Assembly (NCBI RefSeq): GCF_039539965.1
Contig: NZ_BAABED010000001.1
Location: 186,001-250,000 of the forward strand
DNA length: 64,000 nucleotides
From: Arthrobacter methylotrophus
Lineage (GTDB): Bacteria; Actinomycetota; Actinomycetes; Actinomycetales; Micrococcaceae
Direction of reading: 5' to 3'
Notes under the pieces: generated by a model
Databases searched by the model: none
What the model was told of the DNA's origin: nothing
Seen by the model: only the letters and a program-made list of their open reading frames with translations
Made by a program: the position numbers and the translations under genes
Shown: positions 9,200-16,892 of the stretch, piece after piece
Layout: each line of letters starts with the position of its first letter
How positions within the stretch are numbered: the stretch's first letter is position 1

Positions 9200-10311
9200 G
9201 GAATCGCGGTCCGGCGTGGAAGTTTCACGGTTGCTGTGATGCCACCGCCGGGTTTGGCGCTCAGCTCAAGGGTTCCGCCGTGGGCTTGGACCGCCGCAGC
9301 GACGATGGAGAGTCCCAGCCCTACGCCGGCGTGTTCGCCTGCGGCTCGGTAGGCCGTGCGTTCTTTACGCAAGAATGGCTCAATCAGGGTCGGCAAGAGC
9401 GTCGGATCAATGACGTCGCCGGGGTTTTCGACGACCAGGAGGCTATGCGTCGGAGTATCGGACGTCCTCACCGATACGGTTTCCCGGCCATGAACCACGG
9501 CGTTGTGCACGAGGTTGGAGACGACTCTTTCCAGGAGGGGAGCATCTCCACTGACCACCGTGCGCGACAATTCGGCTTGGACGATGATCCCCGCACGTTC
9601 GGCAGCCGGGATAAGGTCTTCTACCGCCTGCTCAGCGACAAAAGATAGATCCACTGGCCCGAGGGTGATGCGGCCTGACTCCACACGGGAAAGGAGTAAC
9701 AGCGACTCCACCGTGTTCGAAGCCCGGGCATTGACCTCCGTCAGCCTATGCAGTAGCTCGGTCATGTCAGCATCCGGGTTGAGGCTACCGACCTCCGCGA
9801 GGTTGCCCATGATCGCAAGTGGGGTGCGTAGCTCATGGGAGGCGTTGGCAGCGAAACGGCGTTGCTGCTCGGCGTGGTGCTGGATCCGTTCCATCATTTC
9901 ATCAAACACGTCGGCGAGGTGTCGAAACTCGTCGCCTCGCCCGCTCATGCGGATACGTGCGGAGAGGGATCCTTTCGACACTTCCTGTGCCACCTCGCCG
10001 ATCTGCCTCAGAGGACGTAGCACCCGGCCGGCCAGAAACCAGCCTCCGCCAAGGCCCATGATGACAATGAGCACCAAAGCTGCAGATGCGGCCGGGAGGA
10101 AGGCACGGATGAGGTCGCCCTGGTTAGGGGCATAATTTCCACGCGATGTCGACAGGTGGTCCTGCGGGACGTAGCGCAACAGGAACACGTAGGTGATGGC
10201 CAGGAGGAGGACGCCGGTTGCCACCGCTATGGCCGCATAGCTTAAGGTCAGCTTCGATCGAGCCGATAGCCCCGGCGGGCGTTCCATGGAGCCGCCCGGA
10301 GATATGCTCAT
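9196..10311 (-). CDS. vanS: VanS-like sensor histidine kinase
   Basis: This 371-residue membrane kinase has transmembrane segments near residues 22-45 and 75-97 flanking a short extracytoplasmic loop of about 30 residues. A HAMP-like linker follows. The H-box is ANASHELRTPLA, the N-box VVSNLVHNAVVHG, and the G-box GVGLGLSIVAAAVQAHGG. The small loop suits sensing of cell-wall or membrane-proximal signals, as in VanS. It overlaps the response-regulator gene by 4 bp, and a VanY-like gene diverges from the pair, which is the basis for the VanS label. The inducer is not predictable from sequence. Confidence 0.78.
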   Translation of the reverse strand: MSISPGGSMERPPGLSARSKLTLSYAAIAVATGVLLLAITYVFLLRYVPQDHLSTSRGNYAPNQGDLIRAFLPAASAALVLIVIMGLGGGWFLAGRVLRPLRQIGEVAQEVSKGSLSARIRMSGRGDEFRHLADVFDEMMERIQHHAEQQRRFAANASHELRTPLAIMGNLAEVGSLNPDADMTELLHRLTEVNARASNTVESLLLLSRVESGRITLGPVDLSFVAEQAVEDLIPAAERAGIIVQAELSRTVVSGDAPLLERVVSNLVHNAVVHGRETVSVRTSDTPTHSLLVVENPGDVIDPTLLPTLIEPFLRKERTAYRAAGEHAGVGLGLSIVAAAVQAHGGTLELSAKPGGGITATVKLPRRTAIP

Positions 10312-10970
10312 GCCGGGGCCACTCGATATCCGACGCCGGGAACGGTTTCGATGATTTCGGGTTCCCCGAGGCGTTTGCGCAGGGCTGAGATCGTCACTCG
10401 CACAACACTTGTGAACGCGTCGATGTTCTCGTCCCAGGCCTTTTCAAGGAGTTGCTCGGCGCTGACAATACCGCCCTCAGCTTCCATGAGAACCTGGAGG
10501 ACCGCGAACTGTTTCCTTGTCAAGCTCACTTCGCTTTCATCCCGTTCCACTTTTCGGCGGAACGGGTCCATCCGGACTCCGGCGAACTCGAGGACGGGTG
10601 GCGCCGCGGCTTCCGGACGGCGGGCGATCGCACGCAGACGCACCACAAGCTCCCGCATCGCGAACGGTTTGGTCAAGTAATCGTCCGCGCCAAGTTCAAA
10701 GCCGGATACCTTGTCCCCGATTCGATCGGCCGCTGTGAGCATGAGGATCCGCGTGGCGCAGCCGGATGCCACGATGGACCGGGCGATGTCGTCGCCTGAC
10801 GGCCCGGGAATGTCCCGGTCCAACACCGCGATGTCGTAGTCGTTTACCGCTAGGAGTTCGAGAGCCGCTGCTCCGTCGAGGGCGATGTCTGCAGAGATAG
10901 CTTCCGAACGAAGGCCGTCCCGAACCGACTCGGCGAGATAAGGCTCATCTTCAACGAGAAGAACACGCAT
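10308..10970 (-). CDS. vanR: VanR-like OmpR-family response regulator
   Basis: The 220-residue protein has a receiver domain (acidic DE at residues 7-8, phosphoacceptor Asp in AVLDRDIPGPSG, Lys in LTKPFAMREL). A winged-helix DNA-binding domain follows (about 125-215, with VSLTRKQFAVLQVL and SVVRVTISALRKRLGEPEIIETV and a final GVGYRVAP). OmpR-class regulators bind 11-bp-spaced direct repeats, and such repeats occur before the genes at 11045 and 15990. It is the first gene of the two-gene regulator operon and diverges from the VanY-like gene across 74 bp. Confidence 0.82.
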   Translation of the reverse strand: MRVLLVEDEPYLAESVRDGLRSEAISADIALDGAAALELLAVNDYDIAVLDRDIPGPSGDDIARSIVASGCATRILMLTAADRIGDKVSGFELGADDYLTKPFAMRELVVRLRAIARRPEAAAPPVLEFAGVRMDPFRRKVERDESEVSLTRKQFAVLQVLMEAEGGIVSAEQLLEKAWDENIDAFTSVVRVTISALRKRLGEPEIIETVPGVGYRVAPA

Positions 10971-11013
10971 GACAGGACTCTATCCCACTGCACCCGGGCT
11001 CATGGTGCAGGCC

Positions 11014-11034
11014 TTTACGCTGCATTAACGTCCC
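11014..11034 (+). promoter_or_regulatory. Putative VanR box, copy 1
   Basis: Two direct half-sites 11 bp apart (TTTACG at 11014 and TTAACG at 11025) lie between the divergent regulator and the VanY-like gene. The same arrangement recurs at 15951-15971. Spacing of one helical turn is the usual geometry for OmpR/PhoB-class regulators. The link to this particular regulator is inferred. Confidence 0.6.
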
Positions 11035-11044
11035 ACCCTGTTTC

Positions 11045-11719
11045 ATGGTCTCCATGAAAGCTTCCGCCCCAGAAGGCGCTGCCCGCCGATTCCCTTGGAT
11101 TTTGTCCGTCCTGGCTCTCGTCCTACCGCTGATTGGACTCGGAACCATCGCGGGTTGTGCCGTCCCGCTCGAGGGCCGGCCTTCCGGCCAAGTATCCGTG
11201 ATGCCGACGTCGGGCGCGTCGCCCACATTTGACACATCCCCCATAGCCGTCTCACCGAAACCAGCCAGCCAATCATTCTCCGCCCAGGATGATATACGTC
11301 TTCGCGATAGTCAGATCGATCCTCTGGATAACAACCATCCTGCGGTGCGGGGCCTCAAACCCGAGCTGAGGGCGGCGGTTCAGCGGGCCGCGGTATCAGC
11401 GAAAAACGCGGGCCAGGGAGAATTCTGGCTGACCTCCGGATGGCGTTCTCCCAGCTATCAGCAGGAACTGTTAGACGCCGGAATAGCCAGATACGGGTCA
11501 CGTGAAGAAGCGGCAAAGTGGGTCAGCACCCCGGAGAAATCGAAACACGTCACCGGACAAGCCGTCGACATAGGTCCCACCGACGCAGCGGATTGGGTGA
11601 ACCGCCATAGCGGCGAACTGGGGCTGTGCCAGACGTACGCGAACGAAATATGGCACTTCGAGCTTCGACCCGAAGGCGCCAGCGCATGCCCGGCTCCGCT
11701 GACGAACGCTGCCGGATAG
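11045..11719 (+). CDS. vanY: VanY-like D,D-carboxypeptidase, lipoprotein (M15 family)
   Basis: The 224-residue exported peptidase has an N-terminal hydrophobic segment ending in lipobox TIAGC (near residue 38), so it is probably lipid-anchored outside the membrane. The M15/VanY zinc motif SKHVTGQAVDIG supplies His and Asp, and EIWHFELR supplies the catalytic Glu and third His ligand. Members trim terminal D-Ala from peptidoglycan pentapeptides; VanXY members also cleave D-Ala-D-Ala dipeptide, which cannot be excluded. Two near starts (ATG 11045 and 11054) are possible and neither has a strong ribosome-binding site. It heads the plus-strand operon. Confidence 0.85.
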   Translation: MVSMKASAPEGAARRFPWILSVLALVLPLIGLGTIAGCAVPLEGRPSGQVSVMPTSGASPTFDTSPIAVSPKPASQSFSAQDDIRLRDSQIDPLDNNHPAVRGLKPELRAAVQRAAVSAKNAGQGEFWLTSGWRSPSYQQELLDAGIARYGSREEAAKWVSTPEKSKHVTGQAVDIGPTDAADWVNRHSGELGLCQTYANEIWHFELRPEGASACPAPLTNAAG

Positions 11720-11770
11720 TTCCGCGCTACCACCGCCTGAGCCGAATCGATACTAGGAAGAAACCGAACG

Positions 11771-12472
11771 ATGACTGACTCATCACAACGCTCGCCGCGC
11801 ACCCGTCCCCCGCAATTCATGGTCTTGACCGTGGTTCTGGTTGTTCTGGCCGTAGCCGGCCTCGGCGTGGTTATCTGGAAGAGCGGATCCGGTTCGCACG
11901 ATGCCTCTTCAGCTTCCCGCATTTCCACCGATCCTGCCTCTTCAGGTTCCCGCATTTCCACCGATACATCCCCTGTTAGCGGCGCCGTGGACCGAAGCTC
12001 GGCGCGGGTCACGATGCTGGGGGACTCCGTCACCCTCGCTGCTGCCGACGCCTTAGCCCAGGCGCTGCCAAAGGCCGACATCCAAGCTGATGTGGGGCGT
12101 CAGTTCCGTGACCTTCCCGACGGGCTTTCCCAGCTCAAGAAGGAAGGAAAGCTCGGGGATATTGTCGTTGTCGCTCTGGGCGCTAATGGTTCACCTTCGA
12201 GCACGGTCTGGTCCGCTGTCTTGAGTACGCTGGGTGACGACCACAAGTTGGTGTTGGTCACTCCGCACGGCAACAAGGACTGGATCCCGGACAGCATCGC
12301 TTCCATCCGCCAAGTAGCCGAGAAGCACCCCGGCCGTGTGGTACTAGCTGACTGGGATGCTGCTGCCTCCTCTGTCAGCGACTTCGCTAAGGACGGGATC
12401 CACCCCGGTCCGAAGGGGGCTCAGGTCTTCGCCCGGACCGTCAGCGAAGCGATCCAGAAGGCCGCGCAGTGA
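11771..12472 (+). CDS. Membrane-anchored SGNH-hydrolase-like protein
   Basis: The 233-residue protein has one N-terminal membrane anchor (about residues 15-36) and a linker with a repeated Ser-rich stretch (SSASRISTDPASSGSRIST). An extracytoplasmic SGNH-type domain follows. Block I is TMLGDSVTLAAADAL (GDS with the nucleophile Ser), a middle block has VVVALGANGS, and the final block is DGIHPGPKGAQVFA (Asp and His). This domain is normally fused to the C-terminus of acyltransferase-3 proteins such as OatA. Here it is a separate gene overlapping the acyltransferase gene by 4 bp. The start has AGGAAGAAA upstream. A role in O-acetylating cell-wall glycan is plausible, not shown. Confidence 0.75.
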   Translation: MTDSSQRSPRTRPPQFMVLTVVLVVLAVAGLGVVIWKSGSGSHDASSASRISTDPASSGSRISTDTSPVSGAVDRSSARVTMLGDSVTLAAADALAQALPKADIQADVGRQFRDLPDGLSQLKKEGKLGDIVVVALGANGSPSSTVWSAVLSTLGDDHKLVLVTPHGNKDWIPDSIASIRQVAEKHPGRVVLADWDAAASSVSDFAKDGIHPGPKGAQVFARTVSEAIQKAAQ

Positions 12473-13818
12473 CGCTTGCTCCGCCCGATTTTCCCGTGGC
12501 ATCCGTGGCTCTCCGCAATAAGGGCCTTGACGCTCTGCGGGGCGCGGCCGTGACTGCCGTGTTGCTGTTCCATGCATTTCCTACAGCGTTGCCGGGTGGT
12601 TTTCTGGGCGTGGACTTGTTCTTTGTGCTGTCCGGCTACCTCATCACCGGTGCGTTGCTCCGCTCACTGACTATTGACGGCTTGCTGCGAGTGCGCAGAT
12701 TCTGGTCGCGGCGACTTCGTAGGCTGTTGCCCGCCCTCGTTTTGTTGCTTCCGACTGTCACCGTGCTGTCCTTGCTCGTGCCCTTGGGGCCGCTGGCGGG
12801 CTTGCGTCAGCAGTGGTTGACTGCCTTGACCTTCACTAGCAACTGGTTTCAGATCGGCGCAGAGGAACGCTACTTTGCACATGCCGAACCGCCGCTGCTG
12901 ATGCACCTGTGGTCGCTGGGGGTGGAAGAGCAGTTCTATTTGTTCTGGCCCCTGGTATTCGGGGCTGGATGGTGTCTGCTCGGCAAGTGCTCAGTTCGGC
13001 TCAGAGATAGTGCAGATGCTCGGCGGTATTTCCTGGCTTGGGTGGCGATCGCGATGGCGGTTGCCTCGGCAACCGCGATGGGAGTACAAGGTTTCGCGGG
13101 CGACCCCAGCGGGCGGGCCTATCTGGGAACCGATACCCATGCCTTCGGACTATTGGCCGGATCTGCGCTTGCCCTATGGCCGGGAAGACGTGGCTGGCTC
13201 CGTCCCTGGGCGCGCAACCCGCTAGTCCTGGCCGCCGTTGTTGTGCTCGCGTTCTTCTGCCTCACGATGGAGGGGACGGACCCTTTCCCATACCTTGGAG
13301 GGCTCGTGGTGGTGGTAACGGCGACATGCGTGTTGGTGCGGGCTTGCACCGTTCCGGGACGACAGACCCGGGACCCCGGAGCGGAGCGAATTCCTCGATC
13401 GGGGCGCTACCTCGTCCGCGGGACTTCCTCGGTGTTCAGGTGGCTCGGGCAGCGTTCGTACGGACTCTACTTGTGGCACTGGCCGCTCCTTGTACTGATC
13501 ATGCCGCTTGTGACGCCCGAGCTTCGCACCATCGCCGCAGCCCTCATCCTTGGGCTGTCTGCGGGGGTGGCTCATCTGTCCTGGGAATTGGTGGAGAAAC
13601 CCATCCTCCAGTGCAGCGCCATCCCTGCCCTCACCCAATCGATCCGTAAGAGACTTCGCCCCTTTCACATGGGAACCACTCTCGTCCTCACCGTTTGCCT
13701 TTGTCTTGGAAGCATCTCGGCTCTGGCAAACTCGCCCTCCCACTCGCTGCTGCGGGAACGACTCCAACAGCAACAGCAACACCTCACGCAAACAGACGTC
13801 AAACGAGGAACACCATGA
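12469..13818 (+). CDS. Acyltransferase-3 family membrane protein (OatA/VanT N-terminal-domain-like)
   Basis: The 449-residue protein has about ten membrane segments and the acyltransferase-3 signature. LRNKGLDALRGAAV opens it, LLFHAFP carries the likely catalytic His, FLGVDLFFVLSGYLIT follows, and LWSLGVEEQFYLFWP comes later. The C-terminus is a short Gln-rich tail instead of an SGNH domain. GTG start overlaps the upstream stop (GTGA), and its stop overlaps the racemase start (ATGA). In VanT the same kind of membrane domain is fused to a serine racemase, so this gene with the next may be a split VanT. O-acetyl transfer with the upstream SGNH protein is an alternative. Confidence 0.8.
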   Translation: MTLAPPDFPVASVALRNKGLDALRGAAVTAVLLFHAFPTALPGGFLGVDLFFVLSGYLITGALLRSLTIDGLLRVRRFWSRRLRRLLPALVLLLPTVTVLSLLVPLGPLAGLRQQWLTALTFTSNWFQIGAEERYFAHAEPPLLMHLWSLGVEEQFYLFWPLVFGAGWCLLGKCSVRLRDSADARRYFLAWVAIAMAVASATAMGVQGFAGDPSGRAYLGTDTHAFGLLAGSALALWPGRRGWLRPWARNPLVLAAVVVLAFFCLTMEGTDPFPYLGGLVVVVTATCVLVRACTVPGRQTRDPGAERIPRSGRYLVRGTSSVFRWLGQRSYGLYLWHWPLLVLIMPLVTPELRTIAAALILGLSAGVAHLSWELVEKPILQCSAIPALTQSIRKRLRPFHMGTTLVLTVCLCLGSISALANSPSHSLLRERLQQQQQHLTQTDVKRGTP

Positions 13819-14933
13819 CTGCTCCATATACCGGCCCGACACTGACCACCATCACCCCAGGCATTGAGGCCAACATAGCTCGCGTCCGTTCACTCTGCCA
13901 TGCCGAGATAATGGCCGTCGTGAAAGCCGACGGCTATGGACTCGGCGCCGAACACGTAGCCCGAGCAGCGCTCAACGCAGGGTGCACATGGCTCGGCACC
14001 ACAGACGTGGCAGAGGCGTCACAATTGCGCCGGGCGGGATTCAGCGTCCCGATCCTCGCATGGCTGCATCCAGCCGGCCTTGACGTCGAAACAGCAGAGG
14101 CCTCTGACGTGGATATCGCCATCGGTTCCCTCGAACACCTCATCCAGGCCCTCCGCCGCGGCCGCGGAAAACTGAGGATCCACCTGCACTTGGACACCGG
14201 GATGACCCGGGGCGGTCTCCCCGCCTACGATTGGCACGACGCCATGCACTGGGCCGCGGCCAGTGAAAAGGAGAAGATCTTCCGAGTAGTCGGCCTCATG
14301 GGCCACCTTCCCAATGCAGACGCCGCAGAGCCCTCAGCCAACGACGCCGGCCTGCGCTCGTTCGACGTCGCACACAAAATGGCCCGGAAGGCAGGCCTCA
14401 CCTTCGAAGTTCGCCATTTGGCCAGCACGTCTGCAACGCTTACCGATCCGAGGACCCACTTCGAGCTGGTACGCATCGGTGCCGGGCTCGTCGGCATCGA
14501 TCCGTCCGGTTCCACCGAGTTGAACCCTGCAGCGCGTTTGACATGTCCCGTGGTGCACACCCGCGCAGTCAGCGAAGGAAGCCCGGTGGGATACGGCGGC
14601 AGCGGCACAACACGGGAGGCTGGGTTCGTCAGCGTCCTGGGCCTTGGCTACGCAGACGGAATCCCCCAACTTCTCGACCCTGAGGCATACGTCATGATCG
14701 ATGGCCGCGCCTGCCGCATCCTTGGTCGAGTGAACATGGACCAGATCGTGGTCGAAACCGGTGAATGGGCGGCCGCGCCAGGCACCGAAGCGATCATCAT
14801 CGGCCCCGATCCCGGAGAGCCGACCGTGCAGCATTGGGCCCAATGGGGCAACACCTCGGCACATAGGATCATCACCGGATTAGGGCAGCGGCTCCACCGC
14901 GTCGCTTCAACCAAACAAGAGGAAACCATATGA
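13815..14933 (+). CDS. PLP-dependent alanine/serine racemase, VanT C-terminal-like
   Basis: The 372-residue fold-type III racemase has Schiff-base Lys37 in VVKADGYGLG. HLDTGMTRGG replaces the usual HLKVDTGMGRLG, with His for the Lys that is carbamylated in classical Alr. The catalytic-Tyr motif is PVGYGGSG, and the late motif is GRVNMDQ. At the position of Alr Tyr354 (normally TINYEVPC-like) the sequence reads NTSAHRII, with His350. VanT serine racemases also lack that Tyr. I start at ATG 13815 (GAGGA upstream, ATGA overlap) and reject the 40-residue upstream extension. Product would be D-Ala or D-Ser for the ligase encoded next. Confidence 0.85.
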   Translation: MTAPYTGPTLTTITPGIEANIARVRSLCHAEIMAVVKADGYGLGAEHVARAALNAGCTWLGTTDVAEASQLRRAGFSVPILAWLHPAGLDVETAEASDVDIAIGSLEHLIQALRRGRGKLRIHLHLDTGMTRGGLPAYDWHDAMHWAAASEKEKIFRVVGLMGHLPNADAAEPSANDAGLRSFDVAHKMARKAGLTFEVRHLASTSATLTDPRTHFELVRIGAGLVGIDPSGSTELNPAARLTCPVVHTRAVSEGSPVGYGGSGTTREAGFVSVLGLGYADGIPQLLDPEAYVMIDGRACRILGRVNMDQIVVETGEWAAAPGTEAIIIGPDPGEPTVQHWAQWGNTSAHRIITGLGQRLHRVASTKQEETI

Positions 14934-15931
14934 CCACCGTTTTCGTCCTTGGCGGGGGAACAAGCCCTGAGCACGTTGTATCGCTGGCCTCAGCCGCTAC
15001 CATCAGCACCACCTTGAAGGCTGCAGGGCACGACGTCCGCCACTGGACGATACAGCCCGACGGCGAATGGACCAGCCATTCGCCCGCGAAAGACCGTGTA
15101 CTGCCCCCACCTCAAGCACCCAGCCTTCAAGCCGCCAGGGCAGCCGCAGGAGCCGCGGCTTTCCTTGCTGAAGCAGCCTCGGCGCCCGCCCCGGCCGTCG
15201 TGTATCCCACCTTGCACGGCGCTCCGGGTGAGGACGGTGCGGTCGCAGGACTTTGCGCGCTGGCAGGACTCCGATTGGCCGCTTCGCCCCTAGCGGCCTC
15301 AGCAGCTGCCATGGACAAATGGATCACCAAACAGCTTGCGGCCACCGCCGACGTCGCGACCGTACCATCTGTGTTGTTAGGACCGGACCATGGTCCCTTA
15401 GCGATGGTGCATCCGGCGGTCGTCAAACCGGTTACGGCAGGATCGTCCCATGGAGTCAGCCTGGTCCGGGACGAAAAAGAGATGAGCCGGGCACTATCCG
15501 AAGCCAGGGCTTTGTCCTCAACAGTCCTGGTAGAGCCATTGGTCCATGGTCGGGAGATCGACGTCGCACTCTTTGACGACGGAACCGGCCACCTGGTGGT
15601 CTTGCCTCCGCTGGAAATCCACACCGAGGGGCTCTTCGACACATCCACGAAATACGACGGCACCGCACGGTTCACCGTTCCCGCCGAGATCCCAACACCC
15701 ATCAGCCGTGAACTTAGCGGCGCAGCAGAGCGGGTGTACCGGGCCCTGGGATGCTGGGGCATCGCAAGGATGGACTTCTTCGTCACCGACGACGGCGTCA
15801 TCCTCAATGAAGTCAACACGGCACCGGGGATGTCCCACCACTCACAAGTGCCGCAAATGGCCGCTGCGGGCGGATGGCAACTCGCGCGACTGCTCAACGA
15901 AGTGGTATCAGCAGCTCGTATTCCTGCCTGA
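14930..15931 (+). CDS. D-alanine-D-alanine / D-Ala-D-X ligase (Van/Ddl family)
   Basis: The 333-residue ATP-grasp ligase starts TVFVLGGGTSPEHVVSL (family GGxSxEHxVS). It has HGAPGEDGAVAGL, the ATP-binding VVKPVTAGSSHGVSLV, an omega-loop ending FDTSTKY, and the metal site ILNEVNTAPGMSHHSQVP. The Lys-Tyr pair that ends the omega-loop in DdlB is kept, so D-Ala-D-Ala or D-Ala-D-Ser product cannot be decided by eye. It overlaps the racemase gene by 4 bp with AGGAAACC before the ATG. Context in a VanRS-linked operon suggests an inducible alternative to the housekeeping Ddl. Confidence 0.87.
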   Translation: MTTVFVLGGGTSPEHVVSLASAATISTTLKAAGHDVRHWTIQPDGEWTSHSPAKDRVLPPPQAPSLQAARAAAGAAAFLAEAASAPAPAVVYPTLHGAPGEDGAVAGLCALAGLRLAASPLAASAAAMDKWITKQLAATADVATVPSVLLGPDHGPLAMVHPAVVKPVTAGSSHGVSLVRDEKEMSRALSEARALSSTVLVEPLVHGREIDVALFDDGTGHLVVLPPLEIHTEGLFDTSTKYDGTARFTVPAEIPTPISRELSGAAERVYRALGCWGIARMDFFVTDDGVILNEVNTAPGMSHHSQVPQMAAAGGWQLARLLNEVVSAARIPA

Positions 15932-15950
15932 GGGTTTGCCTCAGGAGCTC

Positions 15951-15971
15951 TTTACGCTGAATTCACATCCC
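15951..15971 (+). promoter_or_regulatory. Putative VanR box, copy 2
   Basis: Half-sites TTTACG (15951) and TTCACA (15962) repeat with 11-bp spacing. The block is 18 of 22 identical by eye to the one at 11013-11034. It lies 18 bases before the ATG of the small membrane protein, so that gene is probably in the same regulon. Confidence 0.6.
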
Positions 15972-15989
15972 TTTTGATGAAATCGAATC

Positions 15990-16466
15990 ATGACCTCACC
16001 CATTGCTCTCCACAGCCGTCCAGCTAAGCTTGCCCCCCAACGGACCGCCAGCCGCGGTGGCCTTGTATTGGCGCCACTTATAGGCCTCTTGTTCGGCTCG
16101 ATATTCGGAGCCCTATGCATCATTCTCCGAGCAGTAGGTCCCAGCGATTGGGCCTCACTAGCCGACGAATGGTGGCCGTGGGCACTAGTACTGGGCATCG
16201 CCGCGCTGGCCTCACGTTCGGTAGTTGCCAATCTCCTCGCCATTCTGGCCACAGGCCTGTCGGGGTTGACTGTGTACTACGTGCTCAAGGCCTGCCTCGC
16301 CGTCGGCTACTCATCCAGCACATATCGCGGTTTCGATGTCTATTTCCAGCAGGGCAACCTCACGATGTGGTCTGCAGCCGTCGTGGCAGCAGCGTTGCCT
16401 GGAGCTTTGGTCGGGGCGTGGGGTCGACGACTTTTCGCGGTTCCGGGCCTCACGCGGCGCGTCTGA
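15990..16466 (+). CDS. Polytopic membrane protein of the Van-like cluster, function unknown
   Basis: The 158-residue protein has four to five hydrophobic segments (about residues 24-46, 52-76, 82-100, 120-145) and a short basic C-terminus (WGRRLFAVPGLTRRV). I do not recognise a catalytic motif. It resembles small integral membrane proteins of actinobacteria without assigned function and does not look like VanZ. It has its own copy of the putative VanR box, 59 bases after the ligase stop, and is followed by a terminator. Co-regulation with the cell-wall genes is therefore inferred. Confidence 0.7.
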   Translation: MTSPIALHSRPAKLAPQRTASRGGLVLAPLIGLLFGSIFGALCIILRAVGPSDWASLADEWWPWALVLGIAALASRSVVANLLAILATGLSGLTVYYVLKACLAVGYSSSTYRGFDVYFQQGNLTMWSAAVVAAALPGALVGAWGRRLFAVPGLTRRV

Positions 16467-16485
16467 CTGCCCACCGGACAGCGAG

Positions 16486-16513
16486 CGACGGCGGGAGGTG
16501 ACTCCCGCCGTCG
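16486..16513. terminator. Hairpin terminator at the end of the Van-like cluster
   Basis: Twelve-base arms (CGACGGCGGGAG and complement) enclose the loop GTGA, 20 bases after the stop of the membrane-protein gene. It also lies just beyond the stop of the convergent small gene at 16543, so it may act in both directions. Confidence 0.7.
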
Positions 16514-16542
16514 TCGTCGCGTTTGCGTCCGAAAGGGCGCTG

Positions 16543-16752
16543 TTACAGGGAGTGTGCGTCGAAGGCGGTGGCCTTGGCCGCGCTGTCCAGGCTGACGGTG
16601 AAGGTGTTCGGGCCGCTGCAGGTCACCGCGATGCTGGCCTTGGAGGTGTTGTGGCGCAGTGAGAAGTCATGCACCAGCGCATCCAGCGTGTGGTGGGTGG
16701 TTGAGCGGTCCCAAATCTTGAGGGTTACGGAGTCGGCAGTTTCAAACGTCAT
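16543..16752 (-). CDS. Small hypothetical protein, 69 residues
   Basis: The protein starts MTFETADSVTLKIWDRST and contains a low-complexity-free mixed alpha/beta-like sequence with LVHDFSLRHNTSKASIAVTC and NTFTVSLDSAAKATAFDAH. No signal peptide, membrane segment or known motif is visible. GGAAG lies about 10 bases before the ATG, and the codon use matches the neighbours. It is convergent with the Van-like cluster. Function unknown. Confidence 0.55.
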   Translation of the reverse strand: MTFETADSVTLKIWDRSTTHHTLDALVHDFSLRHNTSKASIAVTCSGPNTFTVSLDSAAKATAFDAHSL

Positions 16753-16892
16753 TGTTCAGTGCTTCCATTCATGAATCCGGATGTCGGCTATCGCGCCAAT
16801 GCGAAAGCCTTTCCATAGTGCACAGTGAGGCGTAGACGGCTCAAGCCAAGATGGCGTTTATTGCTAGTGAGTCTCATCACAGGCGCCCGGTG

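Noticed and set aside
13695..13814. N-terminal extension of the racemase to 13695
   Set aside because: These 40 residues overlap the acyltransferase C-terminus in another frame; the ATGA overlap and GAGGA at 13815 mark the true start.
15990..16466. Membrane gene of the Van-like cluster as vanZ
   Set aside because: It has several membrane segments but none of the VanZ sequence features I could recall, so it is left unnamed.
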